Source: Molossus alvarezi (lineage: Eukaryota; Chordata; Mammalia; Chiroptera; Molossidae). From it: a stretch of DNA of 64,000 nucleotides. The DNA is taken from contig CM073885.1 of NCBI GenBank assembly GCA_037176705.1, positions 91,131,001 to 91,195,000 of the forward strand, in the 5' to 3' direction. The position numbers and the translations under genes were made by a program. The notes beneath the pieces are model-generated. The model did no database searches and was not told the origin of the DNA. It saw nothing but the letters and a program-made list of their open reading frames with translations. Shown in pieces: positions 22,905 to 34,344 of this stretch (within the stretch, counting starts at the first letter, position 1; the number at the start of each line of letters is the position of its first letter).

Positions 22905-23085
22905 CTGGATACAAGATTGTGACCTCTGGATTGTGGTCCCGGTTCTGCTTCAATATGAACTTAACTTACACATCCCTTATATTCTCCTGGTCATTGTTTC
23001 TTTCTCGGTGGCGGGGGAGGGGGAGGTAGTAAGCATCTTTTTCTTCATGGGGTTGTTGTGAGGAATAAATTTTAACATGTTACAA
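22905..23085 (+). repeat. MIR SINE fossil
   Basis: 'gtggtcccggttctgcttca', 'tgaacttaacttacacatcc' and 'catggggttgttgtgaggaa' 'taaattttaacatgtta' agree with MIR. The last block (ggttgttgtgaggattaaat in MIR) is the strongest part. Confidence 0.65.
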
Positions 23086-23970
23086 TGGAAAATTTCAGCT
23101 GTATCCACATGTAGAGAGTGTCCTTTTATCCATAAAGAGTGCCCTTCTATCCATCCCTAACTTCAATGGATATCCATTGATGACTTGTTTGTGGTTTCAG
23201 TGTTCCTATCCACTTCTATCTCTGCACTTATTTTTAATCAAATCACAATATTTTATTATGCCATTTGTAAATATTAAAAAAAAAATGAAGGTCTCATAAA
23301 AAATCACAGTACCATTATCACAAGTGAAAATAATTAAAAGGTAAAGTATTTAATACATCAAATAATCGGTCACTGTTCAAATTCTTCCTTTTTGATAAGT
23401 TTCTGTAACACTTTGTTTACATCAAGATCCAAATAAGATTCAGTCAATCCATATATTGCAATCAAATATTATATTAAACTGTAAGTCCATGCGCCCTTTT
23501 TTCTACCATGTACTGTGTTGGAGAAATTGAATTATTTGTCTTGAGAATTGTTTCCTCATGGGGTTTAAATGTTCTGTCTTTTGTATTTCTTGTAAGTTAT
23601 AGCTATATTTAGAGCCTTAGCAAGACTTGAATTTTACTTTTTTTTGTGTGTGTTTCAAAGTTATATTCCTAACATTATCTTGTAAACAATGTCTTCTTCT
23701 CTACAAGTAATTGTTCCCTAAATTTCTCTTGTCTTTTCAACCAGCACAAAACCATATAACCCACTCAACAAGATGATATACCGTAGTGCTCAGAAACGTA
23801 CCTCCCATAGGTTTCATTCATGACCAAGAAAGGGTTCCTTGGCTGCACTTGTTGCTGCCCCGAGTCCCCACCAACGGAACGAGTGTTTGGAACTACGGTC
23901 TTATGTTGTTTTCCGTCCATCTTTGTTCCTTTTTTCTTCTTTTAGAAAATTTTAGTTGTCTTTTACCATT
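23086..23970. other. Unique DNA, no gene seen
   Basis: Contains an imperfect 22-bp tandem pair near 23112-23155 (units ending 'ttttatccat' and 'cttctatccat'). No repeat family or gene recognised. Confidence 0.4.
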
Positions 23971-23990
23971 TGATTTGATCCATTTTTAAT

Positions 23991-24092
23991 AAATATGTTT
24001 TTTATTATTGATTTTTTACCGGGCATCGAACCAGGACCTCTCAGTCCATGGGATGATGCTCACTCCACTGATCCACACCGCCTGGGCAGGGC
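23991..24092 (-). mobile_element. 5'-complete, internally deleted bat SINE
   Basis: Flanked by tgatttgatccatttttaat (23971-23990) and tgatttgatccatttaat (24093-24110), a clear duplication. Only about 100 bp is present: tail 'ttattattgattttt' and the head half 'gccctgcccaggcggtgtgg', with the body lost. Confidence 0.85.
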
Positions 24093-24111
24093 TGATTTGA
24101 TCCATTTAATA

Positions 24112-25453
24112 CAGTCATGTCCCACATGATGACATTTTGGTCAGTGATGGATCCCATGTGCAATGGTGGTTTCACAAGGTTATAATGCAGCTAAAGTTCC
24201 TGTAAGAAATGGAAGGATATGTGGTTCAGGAGGAATCCTTTTTTCTTTGATGAGAGCAATATCATTGGCTCTTGGCCATAGACTCCCTCTCACTCACAGA
24301 ACCTCAATTTGAGTGCACAGATTACATCCCAATCAGTCAGCCACTGACCTGTTTCAACACAGGGGAGCCTGTCCCCCAACACTACATATTCAGAGGGCTC
24401 TACAGCCCTCCCAGACCTAACCTGATGGTCTTCAGAGTACACTGCTATAGATTCTTTGTTGAGGCCTCAGGTCCTACAAGGACACAGGTCCACGGGAGCT
24501 ACCTTAACATATATTAAATGTCATTGCCACTTTAGGGAAAGCTTCCCATGCAAGTGGCAGCCTGCCCATCCCTGTACTTTGGTACTGTTTTCAGGTTGTA
24601 ATAATGTACAGCATAAATATGTTTTATTTATTCCATAAATGCAATGCCAGAGAGGGTCCCTTGTGCCAGGGAGAGTCAATGACAACAAAAATAATTTCCA
24701 ACGTCAAAATACTGTGTCCTCAGCTTTACACTTTCTGCAGGTTAGACACCCTTTTAAAAAATGAATACCCCCAAATTCTTTCTCTACTACTGTTTGAATA
24801 TGTCATAGCCAAAAGCACATCGCCATGACAGTCCCCTTTGTTAGTCTATGTCCCCACATTGATTTCTTCTTCCTCTGATGCTCAGGCCCACCTTTCGCTC
24901 CCTCCTGACAGCCTATATTAAGGGATCTACCCCTTAGCCAGCCAGTTTCTCCTTGGTATTTCCAATCAACCCAGCCCACATTCCTGCTCATGGAACAGCA
25001 TTGATAGCTTTGATGTTCTGTTCCCTATCCCGGTGGAAGAAAGCAGGGGAGGGCACATGGGACAGTGTCGACAAAGTCCACAGCAGTGCACAGTCCTGTC
25101 CTGGGCCTTCCCAGTCACTCCCCACTCGCCCACTGACCACCAGGAGGACTTCCAGTCCCGCAGCTCTGTTCATGGCAAGTGCCCTGTACAGACAGCATGT
25201 TTTATCTCTTATACTGGATTTTTACTCTACCTTTTCTATGTTTAGATACGTTTAGATTCATAAATACTTACCATTGTGTTGCAGTTGCCTGTAGCAGTTC
25301 GTACAGTCATCTGCTGTACAAGGTTGTAGCCTAAGTGTATAGTAAGCGATACCCGGTAGGTTTGTGTAAGTTTACTCTATGATTTCACAAGACAAAATCG
25401 GCAGATGACACATTCCTCAGAACATATCCCTGTTGTTAAGTGACCCCTGACTG
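24112..25453 (-). mobile_element. MER2/Tigger-like DNA transposon fossil (about 1.3 kb)
   Basis: The left end 'cagtcatgtcccacatgatg' and the complement of the right end 'cagtcaggggtcacttaaca' are the terminal repeats of the MER2/Tigger (TcMar) group as I recall it. A 'ta' precedes the left end, and the right flank is 'ca', a decayed TA. The right part carries 'cttaccattgtgttgcagtt' and 'taagtgtatagtaagcgata', which match MER2 antisense. The middle (about 24200-25160) is not MER2 and could be internal Tigger sequence or later DNA. No transposase frame survives. Confidence 0.7.
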
Positions 25454-25689
25454 CACTGTGTTTCCTGTGTGGAGATTATAAAGCAGGATGACTAGACGGT
25501 GACTCAACCATCAGTGCACTGCCCAGGACATTGTGAACGTGGGCTTTGCACTCCCGGCCTGTCCCAGCTCCTTGTCCTCTCCTCACGCAGAAGCACTGTT
25601 CCCTTCCTTTGCAAAAATTAGCCTTATTCTGTATGTATCCACCCATAAACATTACTTAGTCTTCTTTTTGAGCTTTGTTAACACGACAC
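25454..25689. other. Unique DNA, no gene seen
   Basis: No recognisable element. The overlapping short open frames show no motif. Confidence 0.3.
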
Positions 25690-26010
25690 TCCATACCAGT
25701 TTTTTGCTACTGAATGTATTTATTCAAACTATGTTCCCAAGTTTCCTCCAGGTGGTTGTCTAATTTATTTATTTCCCCTACTCTCTCTATAGAATGCCAT
25801 TTACTCATTTATTTATCATTCTCCTATGAGTGTGCATTTGGGTTGTTTCCAGTGCCACAGTTTCACATCTTTTACTGTGCGCATTCTCACACCTGTCTCC
25901 TGGTGCACATGCCCACGGTGTCCCTAGAGCTTATCTGTAGGAGCAGAATTGCTGTCATAGTGTGTGCACACAGTCAACTTTACAAAGTAACACCAAAAGT
26001 GTCGCCAAAG
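25690..26010 (-). mobile_element. Old L1 3' fragment
   Basis: 'tgcatttgggttgtttccag' and 'atctgtaggagcagaattgc' are antisense landmarks of the ORF2 end of old L1s. The surrounding sequence is highly diverged. Confidence 0.5.
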
Positions 26011-26276
26011 TAGTTTACTTCTATCAATAGTATAATAGAGGAATCTGTCATATATTTCAGATACTATTTTTGTCAATTACAAATGTAATTATTTTATTCC
26101 ATTTATGGTTATTCTTTTCATTTGTTAAAAATGGTTTAAAGAGTTTAAAATATAAATGTAATTGTATATATCAGTATTCCTCATGGTTAGGAATTTTTTA
26201 GTTTTATTTTTTTGTCTTTATTCTAAAGTCATAAAATAATTTTTCTGTATTTTCATTTAAAATTTTTTAAGTTTTA

Positions 26277-26525
26277 GCTCTGGCCAGTTTGGCTCAGCGG
26301 TTAGAGCATTGGCCACTGACCAGAGAAACCAGGGTTCGGTTCCTGCTAAGGGCACTCGGTTGCAGTTCGTCCCGGTCCCTATTGGGGTCGTGTGGGTGGC
26401 GGCCAGTCGGTGTGTCCCTTTCACATCGATGTTTCTCTCTCTCTCTTCCTCCCTCTCTCTCTCCTGCTCTATTTGAAGATGAATGCAAAAAAATGTCCTC
26501 GGGTGAGGATATAAAAAAAATATAT
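26277..26525 (+). mobile_element. Young tRNA-derived bat SINE, 'ggtgagga' tail class
   Basis: Head 'ctggccagtttggctcagcg', box-B-like 'gggttcggttcctg', 'cacatcgatgtttctctctc', a CT stretch and 'cctcgggtgaggatat' with an A-rich tail. The flanks attttttaagtttt (26262-26275) and atttttaagttttt (26526-26539) form an A/T-rich target duplication. Confidence 0.94.
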
Positions 26526-26544
26526 ATTTTTAAGTTTTTTAAAA

Positions 26545-26645
26545 AAATTATCTTTATTGTTGAGAATATTCAGATGTTGCCCCCATTGCCCCCCTCCACT
26601 TGGCTCCCACCCAACCCCAGTCTTTCACATTTCATCTTGAAATCT
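26545..26645 (-). mobile_element. L1 3'-UTR fragment
   Basis: The complement contains 'tctcaacaataaagata', the same end as the plus-strand L1s at 49050 and 55790, followed by a GGG-rich stretch. It is very short and 5' truncated. Confidence 0.6.
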
Positions 26646-26650
26646 TGGAA

Positions 26651-26680
26651 GTGTGTGTGTGTGTGTATGTGTGTGTGTGT
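26651..26680. repeat. (GT)n microsatellite
   Basis: Thirty bases of GT with one TA interruption. Confidence 0.95.
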
Positions 26681-26779
26681 AGTATAGAGTTCCATTTTTC
26701 CCCCTCATATGAATAAACAATTATTTGAACATCTTTTAGGAAATAGTCAGTCATAGTTATAATATTCTATATAAACACA

Positions 26780-27860
26780 TCTCTCACCTATTAAAGTTTT
26801 ATGTAGACATGTGTCTATATATATTGGCTTTAATTTGTTCCATTGATCTCTTTGTCTATCACTATTTCAGTATCAGACTGTCTTAAATACTTGAATTTAT
26901 AATAATTCTTGATATCTGGGATGAAAAGTTTTTCATATTAATCTTGTTTAGCAATGTTTTGGCTATACTTGACTCTGATTTTCTAACAAGACTTTGGTGT
27001 CCAATTCTTCAAAAAATATTCTGTTGAGATTTTTTATTTGAATTATATTAGTGTATAGCTATTAAAGAAATTGAATCTGTTTCTTTTTTAGATTCAGTTG
27101 GAAACAGACTCATAGATTCAGAGAACAATTTGACAGTTACTTGATGGGATGGGGGTTGGGGGCCTGAGTGAAAAGGGTAAAGGGATTAAGAAGTTCAGTG
27201 TGGTTGTTACAGAATAGTCATGGGATGTAAAGTACAGCATAAGGAAAATAGTCAATAATATGCTCATAACCATGTGTGGTGTCAGATGGGTGCGAGGTTT
27301 GTTGCAATGTTCACTTACTATGTAACATAATGTCTAATCACTGGGATGTATACCTGAAATTAATGTAATAATGTATGTCAACTATAATTGAAAAATAAAA
27401 ATGATTTAAAAATGAAAAAATAAAGAAATTGACATCTTTATAATATTACTTTTTTTGTTTGTAAGTAGTATATCTCTCCATTTATTAGGTCTTCATTAAG
27501 ATCTTTCAGTAAATTTTATAAATATTATAGTTATCCCTGCAAATGATTTAATCATCTATATCTATTTCTTATTCGTGTATAACATTTTGTTGCTATTGTA
27601 AATAATATATTTTTAATTAGGATCAGTTTGTTTTTGATGTACAACATTGAAATTGATTCTTTCACATTTATGTTGTATCCTGACACTTGGCTAAAATTAT
27701 TTTAAATAATTTGTTCATAGTTTCTTTTGGATTTTCAATGTAAGCAATTAAATTACCTACTAATAATGATAGTTTTGTTTCTACTTTTCCAATTCTTAGG
27801 CATTTTGTTTTATTTTCTTATATGATTAATCTAGCCAAGATAAGTAACAGATGTGTTCTT
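26780..27860 (-). mobile_element. Old L1 ORF2 fragment, antisense, interrupted by a younger L1
   Basis: Antisense ORF2 landmarks: 'tttgtctatcactatttcag', 'gtttagcaatgttttggcta' and 'tatgttgtatcctgacactt'. It resumes after 27432 on the far side of the nested plus-strand L1. No frame is intact. Confidence 0.65.
27075..27420 (+). mobile_element. 5'-truncated L1 3' end, nested in an older L1
   Basis: 'cagactcatagattcagaga', 'gatgggggttgggggcctg', 'gggatgtaaagtacagcata' and 'cctgaaattaatgtaataat' are L1 3'-UTR landmarks, ending in a 'aaaaataaaaatg' tail. A perfect 12-bp duplication, taaagaaattga, at 27063-27074 and 27421-27432 proves the insertion boundaries. Confidence 0.9.
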
Positions 27861-27861
27861 T

Positions 27862-28079
27862 TTAAATTATATTTATTTATTTGTTTATTTTACCGGTTTC
27901 AGAGAGAGGGAGGGAAAGAGAAACATTGATGAGAGAGAAACATCAATAGGCTGCCTCCTGCACACTCCTTACTGGGGATTGAACCCACAACCCAGGCATG
28001 TGCCCTGACCAGGAATCAAGCTGGTGACCTCCTGGTACATGGGCTGTTGCTCAACCAACTGAGCCACACTGACTGGGCA
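27862..28079 (-). mobile_element. tRNA-derived bat SINE, Ves-like tail class
   Basis: Minus-strand head 'gcccagtcagtgtggctcag', 'ggttgagcaacagcccatg', 'gggttcaatccccagtaagg' and the acat/gatg block; tail region 'tttatttgtttatttta' (antisense). The flanks taacagatgtgttct (left) and aatagatatgtact (right) are a diverged duplication. Confidence 0.88.
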
Positions 28080-29610
28080 ATAGATATGTACTTGACCTGT
28101 ATATCCTGGCCTTTAAAGGAAGCTAGCATTGCTGATACACTTGGCAACAGAAGAATGGGAACGGGAGAAAAACCATGTTTAGGGAAAAAAAATAGAATAA
28201 ATGGGTGAAAAGCCATATCCCAAAGAGGGAAAAAAACTGCTCTGTCCCTCAGGTTAGTGATTCAGGGTTGTTCATTTGCACAGATGATGGGAGTAAACAC
28301 AGAGTGTTAACACAAACATTAACTTTTTTGGTTTTTCAGGAATTAATAATCACTTCTCAAATTCATATTTCATTGGGATGTATAAAGTTGGGATATTTTA
28401 CTTTTATCATTTCTTCTTCATTTATTAACTGAAATAATTCTATAAAGATAAACTTACCCTCATCAGCTATTTGGTGACTCTGAATTCCAGTTGGTATAGG
28501 AGAAGTGCAATAAATGCCTGATGTGTTTCTTTAATTACCAATTAAAAAAAACAAGTCAGTTCATTAATGTCCTGCAAAGAAGACCAATAAGGTGGTTATG
28601 TTTTGTTTTTGAGAATCTTTACAAAGTGATAGATTTAAACCTATATCATCTATGTTAATTCATAGCAGTCATTATTCTTAGTTATTCAAATTGTCCCATT
28701 TTGACCAGTGGCAGCCTTTTCCATATTACTTCCTGAGGTCACTAGAGATAACCCTGATGGGCTTTAATGGTAACTTGCCTATTGATATTTAAGATGATGC
28801 AGATTCATATAACACATTTCATACCCTGGACCTGAATTCAGCTATTTACCAGAGAAGTCAGAAATTACACTTAATGACCAGGGGCTAAGAGTAAACACTG
28901 TTTCTAGATTGGTCACTGTTTCAAGACGTTTTGATGGACAAGAGTAGAAAATACATATTCCCTTTGTTATATATAATACATCATTAATTCTGGTGGCTAT
29001 TGTAATTCATATTCAGGACTGTGGGGTTTTTACTTAACCTCATTGATCTTATAATTACATTTTGATTTCTTCATGCTTAAATACTAGTTTTGCCAGGACA
29101 CCAGTTTAATTACCTAATGGCTTTGTCTCACAGTACACACGTGACCATCCCAGAATAACAATATTGACACTCACTACTAAAAAAAGTTAAGATTGTTTTT
29201 TTTCCAGTTTATATTGACTTTAGAACATATCCCACTATGCATGTTTGGTGAAGGTATAAATTACTTGGAGTAGTTCTTCCTTGTGTGGTTGTGCTATCAG
29301 TTTGATACTTGGATTTTATTTTTAACTTTTAGGAAATGATTTTTGAAATTGATTTTGCTTTAAAATTATTTAAAATGTTTAGGTGGGTTTAAAGTCAATT
29401 TCAAAATTTATAAAAAAGAGTGCATTAAAAAATGTTTTGTTTTTTTCCCTGTTTTCTCTATTCCCTCTCCTTCTGGGGAAACTTTTATATATTTAATTTT
29501 ATAATTAAAATTATAAAAGTTTATATAATTTTATATATGTTTTTATACTATATAGTAGTTTTAAATTTTACAATATAAATTTATATTATTATAATATCAT
29601 ACTATTAGTT
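28080..29610. other. Unique AT-rich DNA; possible tiny L1 relic near 28680
   Basis: About 28685-28740, 'attgtcccattttgaccag', recalls an L1 UTR motif, but the fragment is too short to be sure. The rest is unique, with palindromic AT-rich sequence around 29485-29600. Confidence 0.4.
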
Positions 29611-29648
29611 TACACACACACACATACACACACACACATGCACACACC
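29611..29648. repeat. (CA)n microsatellite
   Basis: Nearly perfect CA units with TA and TG interruptions. Confidence 0.93.
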
Positions 29649-29649
29649 C

Positions 29650-30480
29650 TTATTTCCTTAGATAAACTGTAGCACACAACAGATGCTATTTTTCAACTTG
29701 ATATTTTTCACTTATCTTGGAGATCAATCCATAGTACTAGACAGAGATATTCCTCATTATTTTTCATAGCTTCACAGTACTCTATTATGTTGATGTACAT
29801 GGCTTATTCTCATTTTGATGGATATTTGTTTCAAGTCTTTGGCTATTGCAAAGAGTGCTATAATAAATCAATTTGTGTATATTTTACCATGGTATGTTGG
29901 AATGGTTTCCTATAAGTGGGATTGCTAGGTCAAGAGTAAATGTATATGAAATTTTATTAGATATTACCAGCACTCTGCTCAGGGATTAGGATATTTTGCA
30001 TTCCACCTGCAATGTATTAGAATGGCAGTCTCCCAATAGCCTCACATATATGTTGTAGTGTCAAACTTTTGTACTGTATTCAGTCTGATAGGTGAGAAGT
30101 GGTCTTATTGTAAAAAAGACTGAACATTATTCAGAGCCATAGACCATTTAGAGTTTTTGGTGCTTTTCTTCTTTATTTTGAAGTTAATAATATATTAAGA
30201 ATACTACCCTTTTGCCTGTAATATAATTGCAATCTTTCCTAGTTTATTTGTCTTTCTTCTTTTTTTATGGTGTTTTCTTCTTGTAAAAGATTCCTAAAAT
30301 TTAGTAAGATTGATCATTTCCCTCTTTATTCCTTCAGGATTTTGAAAGTTCAGGAAAGTTTTCCCCAAACACAAATTACAGAGCAGTTAATCTTCGTTTT
30401 ATTCTAGTACTTGTTTTGCTTTATTTTATTTTCTAACAGTAAACACTCTGATCCTTTTGGAATTTATCCTGATGTATAAT
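29650..30480 (-). mobile_element. Old L1 3' portion, antisense
   Basis: 'tggagatcaatccatagtac', 'gatggatatttgtttcaagt', 'aagtgggattgctaggtcaa' and 'cattccacctgcaatgtatt' are classic antisense L1 ORF2-end landmarks. Many indels are present and no frame survives. Confidence 0.8.
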
Positions 30481-31012
30481 GAAAATAATTGATCCACTTT
30501 TATTGCTTTCCATGCAGACATCCTCATTTAGCCTCCCTATTAATTCATCTTCTCTTTGCTTAGATGAGATACTGACTTTGTTGTACTGAATTTTCATACA
30601 CAGTTGAATATCTTTCTTCTCCACCCCCCTCCCCCACATTGCCCACTGCCCTTGATCCCCAGGCTGTTTCTGTTCTCTTTTCCTTGGTATTAAAATAGAG
30701 ACTGGCCCCTCACTTTAAGGATGCTGTTGCGTGTGTTTTATGTTCTCAGAACTCTCAGGAACACAAACATGTATGCAAAGAATGTGTGGCCTTGAAAAGA
30801 CAAATTTTCACGTCAACGTGAATCTTGTGCCTTTAGCCTAAAGACCATGACCACAGGTTCTGTATCTAACTCAGCTATTGCCTGTTGGTTATTCCCACAC
30901 ATGTCTGTCCCTCAAAGTTGAAGAAGGTTTATTATGCAATCATTAAAAACATGTTATCTAAAAACTATGGTGGAGCTGCTTCATATGGCAGGCTGAATCA
31001 TTGGTATACATT
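30481..31012. other. Unique DNA, no gene seen
   Basis: A short C-rich patch at 30625-30660 could be an L1 3'-UTR scrap. Otherwise unrecognised. Confidence 0.35.
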
Positions 31013-31028
31013 TAATAATGCACCTATG

Positions 31029-31256
31029 TTTTTTTTAACACTTTTATCTTTATTTATTTTTCTTTATTGACTTTGAGAGAGAGAGGAAGGGGGGGATAGA
31101 AACATCGATGAGAGAGAACATCGATTGACCACCTCCTGCATGATCCCCACTGGGGATTTGGCCCACAACCTGGTCATGCACCCTGACTGGGAATCAAACC
31201 GGTGATCTCTTGGTGCCTGGGTCAATGCTCAACGACTGAGACACATGAGCTGGGCA
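31029..31256 (-). mobile_element. tRNA-derived bat SINE, Ves-like tail class
   Basis: Flanks taatgcacctat (near 31016-31027) and taatgcagctat (near 31258-31269) form a target-site duplication with one mismatch. The body shows the two catcgatg/aacatcgatt blocks and 'gtcaatgctcaacgactgag' in antisense, with a 'ttttatctttatttattt' tail. Confidence 0.92.
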
Positions 31257-32820
31257 GTAATGCAGCTATTTTAATATCTGTTATTCGAGCTTTGAGGCTA
31301 GCACTTTGATCCACTTTGTCCTGCAACAAACAACATGAAAGATGCACTATACCTGCAACAAATTTTCCAAATCATCTTTAATCGAAAGGTTCCAATTAGC
31401 AAGTTCTTTGTCATTTGTGTGGACACGCGCACATTCAAGTGATGGCTTTGCTCTTCAGCCTGCCTGGGAATTACTGGAAAGCAACTGTTTTTAAACAGGG
31501 CAGAAGGAAAGAAAGAAAGGATGACCAATCTCTTGCAATTTTAGAAAAAAATTAAGTAGAAAAGGATTCTGGAAACTTTACTATAGATGGTTAGCACAAT
31601 TATGCTAAATGGAATCAATATATTTATATATGTCTTAAGGTTGATCATGTTCCCAAATTTTTAAGGTTGATCATGTTCTATAAAATAATAAAAGGTAATT
31701 AATAAATCATCAGTTCATTTTCTTCTTTTATTTGAAAATACTTAGGCATATTTTAGCATAGCATTTTTAGAGTAACAAATATCTCTAATGTATAACATTA
31801 ATAAACGGTGATAGACTTTACTATAAATATTGCATCTGTTGCCAAGAAAAGTTACATGCAAAAAACGGAGCATTGCAAACAGCAGCTCGGTAATTCTTTT
31901 GGTAGTAGAGACACGGGCCTTCTGCGTCATTTTAAGTATCTTTGCACTACTTGACCCCCATCACTTGGAGAATATTGTTTTTTATACATCAACAGTTTGC
32001 TGGGTTTTGAGGATTAACACCATATATGTGGTGTTGTGAAAGCCCAGGAAACCAATTGAGCAGTTTCTTCCCCTTGTGTTTTAATTGACGAGAAAGAATT
32101 GAGAACTGAGGAAAAGCTGTGACAAAGTTTCTATGTGTGTGGTCATAGCCAGACATTGTTACAAAGAATAACTTTTCAGAAATCAAGGCAGTAGAATAAA
32201 ATACGTAGTCATAACTTGAAATGAAAACCATCAATCAAAAGGTTTTCATGTGCTAAATTATTTTGAATTCCAACCACCATAGAGTTGTTATTTGAAAATA
32301 AACATTTAGACAATAAAATGTGCAAGAATTTAAAATATATTGTTTTCTGATTTGTTTGCTATATCAAAGTAGATAGCAATTTTATTTTGCTAGGGCCACA
32401 TCATGATTACCAAACTGCATTCTGAATTTTATGTAAAAATTATATTTATGTAGTCTAGGTCAATTCAAAAAAAGCTCAAGGCATTTTAAAAAACACAAGC
32501 TACCACAAAATCAGAAATCCCGATCAACCATCATTATTTTTCTTCTGCTACCTCTTCCATATGAAACTTTAGGAGAAATATGGCAAAAGATTATAATTTT
32601 TACATAAGAGAAGATAAAATATTTTATATTTTGTTTAATTTTAATAAAAATAATAGAATTGGAATGATATTTTTATTAACTTAGCAGATGTTTAGATTGA
32701 TTTATAATACTGTGCATTCCTTAGTTTGTGGGTATTAGGAATTTCAAGGAAATAAGATAGAAAATAGATGATTTTAAAGAGGTGAAATAAATGAGGTCTC
32801 TGAATTTCATAGAATGAAAA
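31257..32820. other. Unique DNA with an 18-bp spaced direct repeat
   Basis: No gene or transposon recognised. 'ttaaggttgatcatgttc' occurs at 31635-31652 and again at 31661-31678 (26-bp period). Confidence 0.5.
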
Positions 32821-32881
32821 GTTGCACATCTCATTTGTTATGGCCAGTTTGGGGAAGTCCTCTCTGACTTCCTGCCTTTTA

Positions 32882-33148
32882 TTTTACTTTTTAACAAAGG
32901 ATGTTGTTTGTAACTTGGTAGCACTTATATATCTTCGCTTATGTATCTTTTTAAATATTTTTTCCTTTATTGATTTTAGAGAGAGAGAGATAGAAACATG
33001 GATGAAAAAGAACATCGATTAGCCGCCTCCTGCATGCCCCTCACTGGGGATTGGACCCACAATCTGGTCATGTGCCCTGACCTGGAATTAAACCTGTGGC
33101 TTCCTGGTGCACGGGTCAGTGTGCAGCCACTGAGCCACACTGGCTGGG
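32882..33148 (-). mobile_element. Bat SINE (Ves-like) with apparent 3' transduced flank
   Basis: A perfect 17-bp duplication, tgacttcctgcctttta, lies at 32865-32881 and 33149-33165. Between the copies, the minus strand reads SINE from 33148 to about 32950, its A-rich end, then about 60 bp of non-SINE sequence (about 32893-32946), then a second A-rich tract (antisense 'ttttattttacttttt'). This is the layout of read-through transcription into downstream DNA followed by reinsertion. The SINE head is 'acccagccagtgtggctcag'. Confidence 0.85.
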
Positions 33149-33165
33149 TGACTTCCTGCCTTTTA

Positions 33166-33429
33166 ATCCAACATATATCCTTTTAGCTGGCCTAGTTACT
33201 TCAGGCTTAATTTTTTTTTTTTTTTTTTTTAACAAGGTCTCAAAATATACTTCTTACACATTCTCATGAAATTGCTAGATGATCTAAACAAAGTAAAAGA
33301 CAGACAGAAATCAAAGGCATAGTACACTCCAATATAGAAAAGAGATGAAGAACAGGATTCTACGTGCATGAGGGCTTTTATTGCTCAAGATGCCTCTGTC
33401 ATCATAGTTTCTTTTATGTTTCTATTGTA
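33166..33429. other. Unique DNA with a poly-T run
   Basis: A T run of about 21 bases near 33210-33230, otherwise unrecognised. Confidence 0.4.
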
Positions 33430-34305
33430 TTTATTCATTTTTATTAATTAATTTATTTTTGTTACAGATGTTTCTCCTTTTCACTCCTTTGACATCTTCC
33501 TCCCAGTCCCGCCCACCCCCCTCACAGCATTGTTGTCTATGTCCATGGCTTATGCACATATGCATATACATTCTTTGGCTTATCTCGTCCCTGCCCCCAA
33601 GCACCCCTCCTCTGACATTTGCCAGTCTGAACGCTTCTTCTTTCTATGTCTCTGGGTCTATTTTGTTCATCGCTTTATTTTGTTCATTATATTCCACAAA
33701 TAAGTAAGATCATGTGGTATTTGTCTTTTCTCTGATTGGCTTATTTTGCTTAGCATAATACTCTCCAGGTCCCTCCATGTCGTCTCAAAGGATAAGATAT
33801 CTTTCTTTCTTACAGCTGCATAGTACTTCATTGTGTATATGTACCACAGCTTTTTTATCCACTCTTCTATGATAGACACCTAAGCTGTTTCCAGATCTTA
33901 GCAATTGTAAATAGTGTAGCTATGAACATAGGGGTACATATATTCTTTCTAATTGGTGTTTCAGGCTTCTTAGGATATATTCCCAGAAGTGGGATCACTG
34001 GGTCAAATGGCAATTCAATTTTTAAATTTTTGAGGAAACACCATAGTGTTTTCCATAGTGGCTGCACCAGTCTGCATTCCCACCAGCAGTGTACAGAGTC
34101 CCCTTTTCTCCACACCCTCACCAACACTTGTTGTTTGATGGTTTGTTGATGGTGGTCATTCTGACAGGTGTGAGGTGATAACTCATAACCATTTTAATTT
34201 GCATCTCACTGATGATTAGTGACATTGAGCATATTTTCATATGTCTCTTGGCCATTTGTATGTCCTGTTTGGAGAGGTATCTATTTAGTTCTTCTGCACA
34301 TTTTT
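33430..34305 (-). mobile_element. 5'-truncated L1 (3' end of ORF2 plus 3' UTR)
   Basis: On the minus strand, ORF2 C-terminal peptides are readable: [14 protein letters not shown] (zinc-knuckle-like region), [15 protein letters not shown] and [17 protein letters not shown]. They are followed by a GGGG-rich 3' UTR and an A/T-rich tail at the left. Frames are broken between 33879 and 33867. The element stops on its 5' side at about 34305, immediately next to another L1. Confidence 0.92.
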
Positions 34306-34344
34306 ATTTTTAATAAACCTATAAAATGCAATTCATTTATTTAT

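Noticed and set aside
26277..26525. tRNA-like A and B box pair suggesting a tRNA gene
   Set aside because: These belong to a SINE head; there is no clover-leaf fold or anticodon stem, and the body and tail are SINE.
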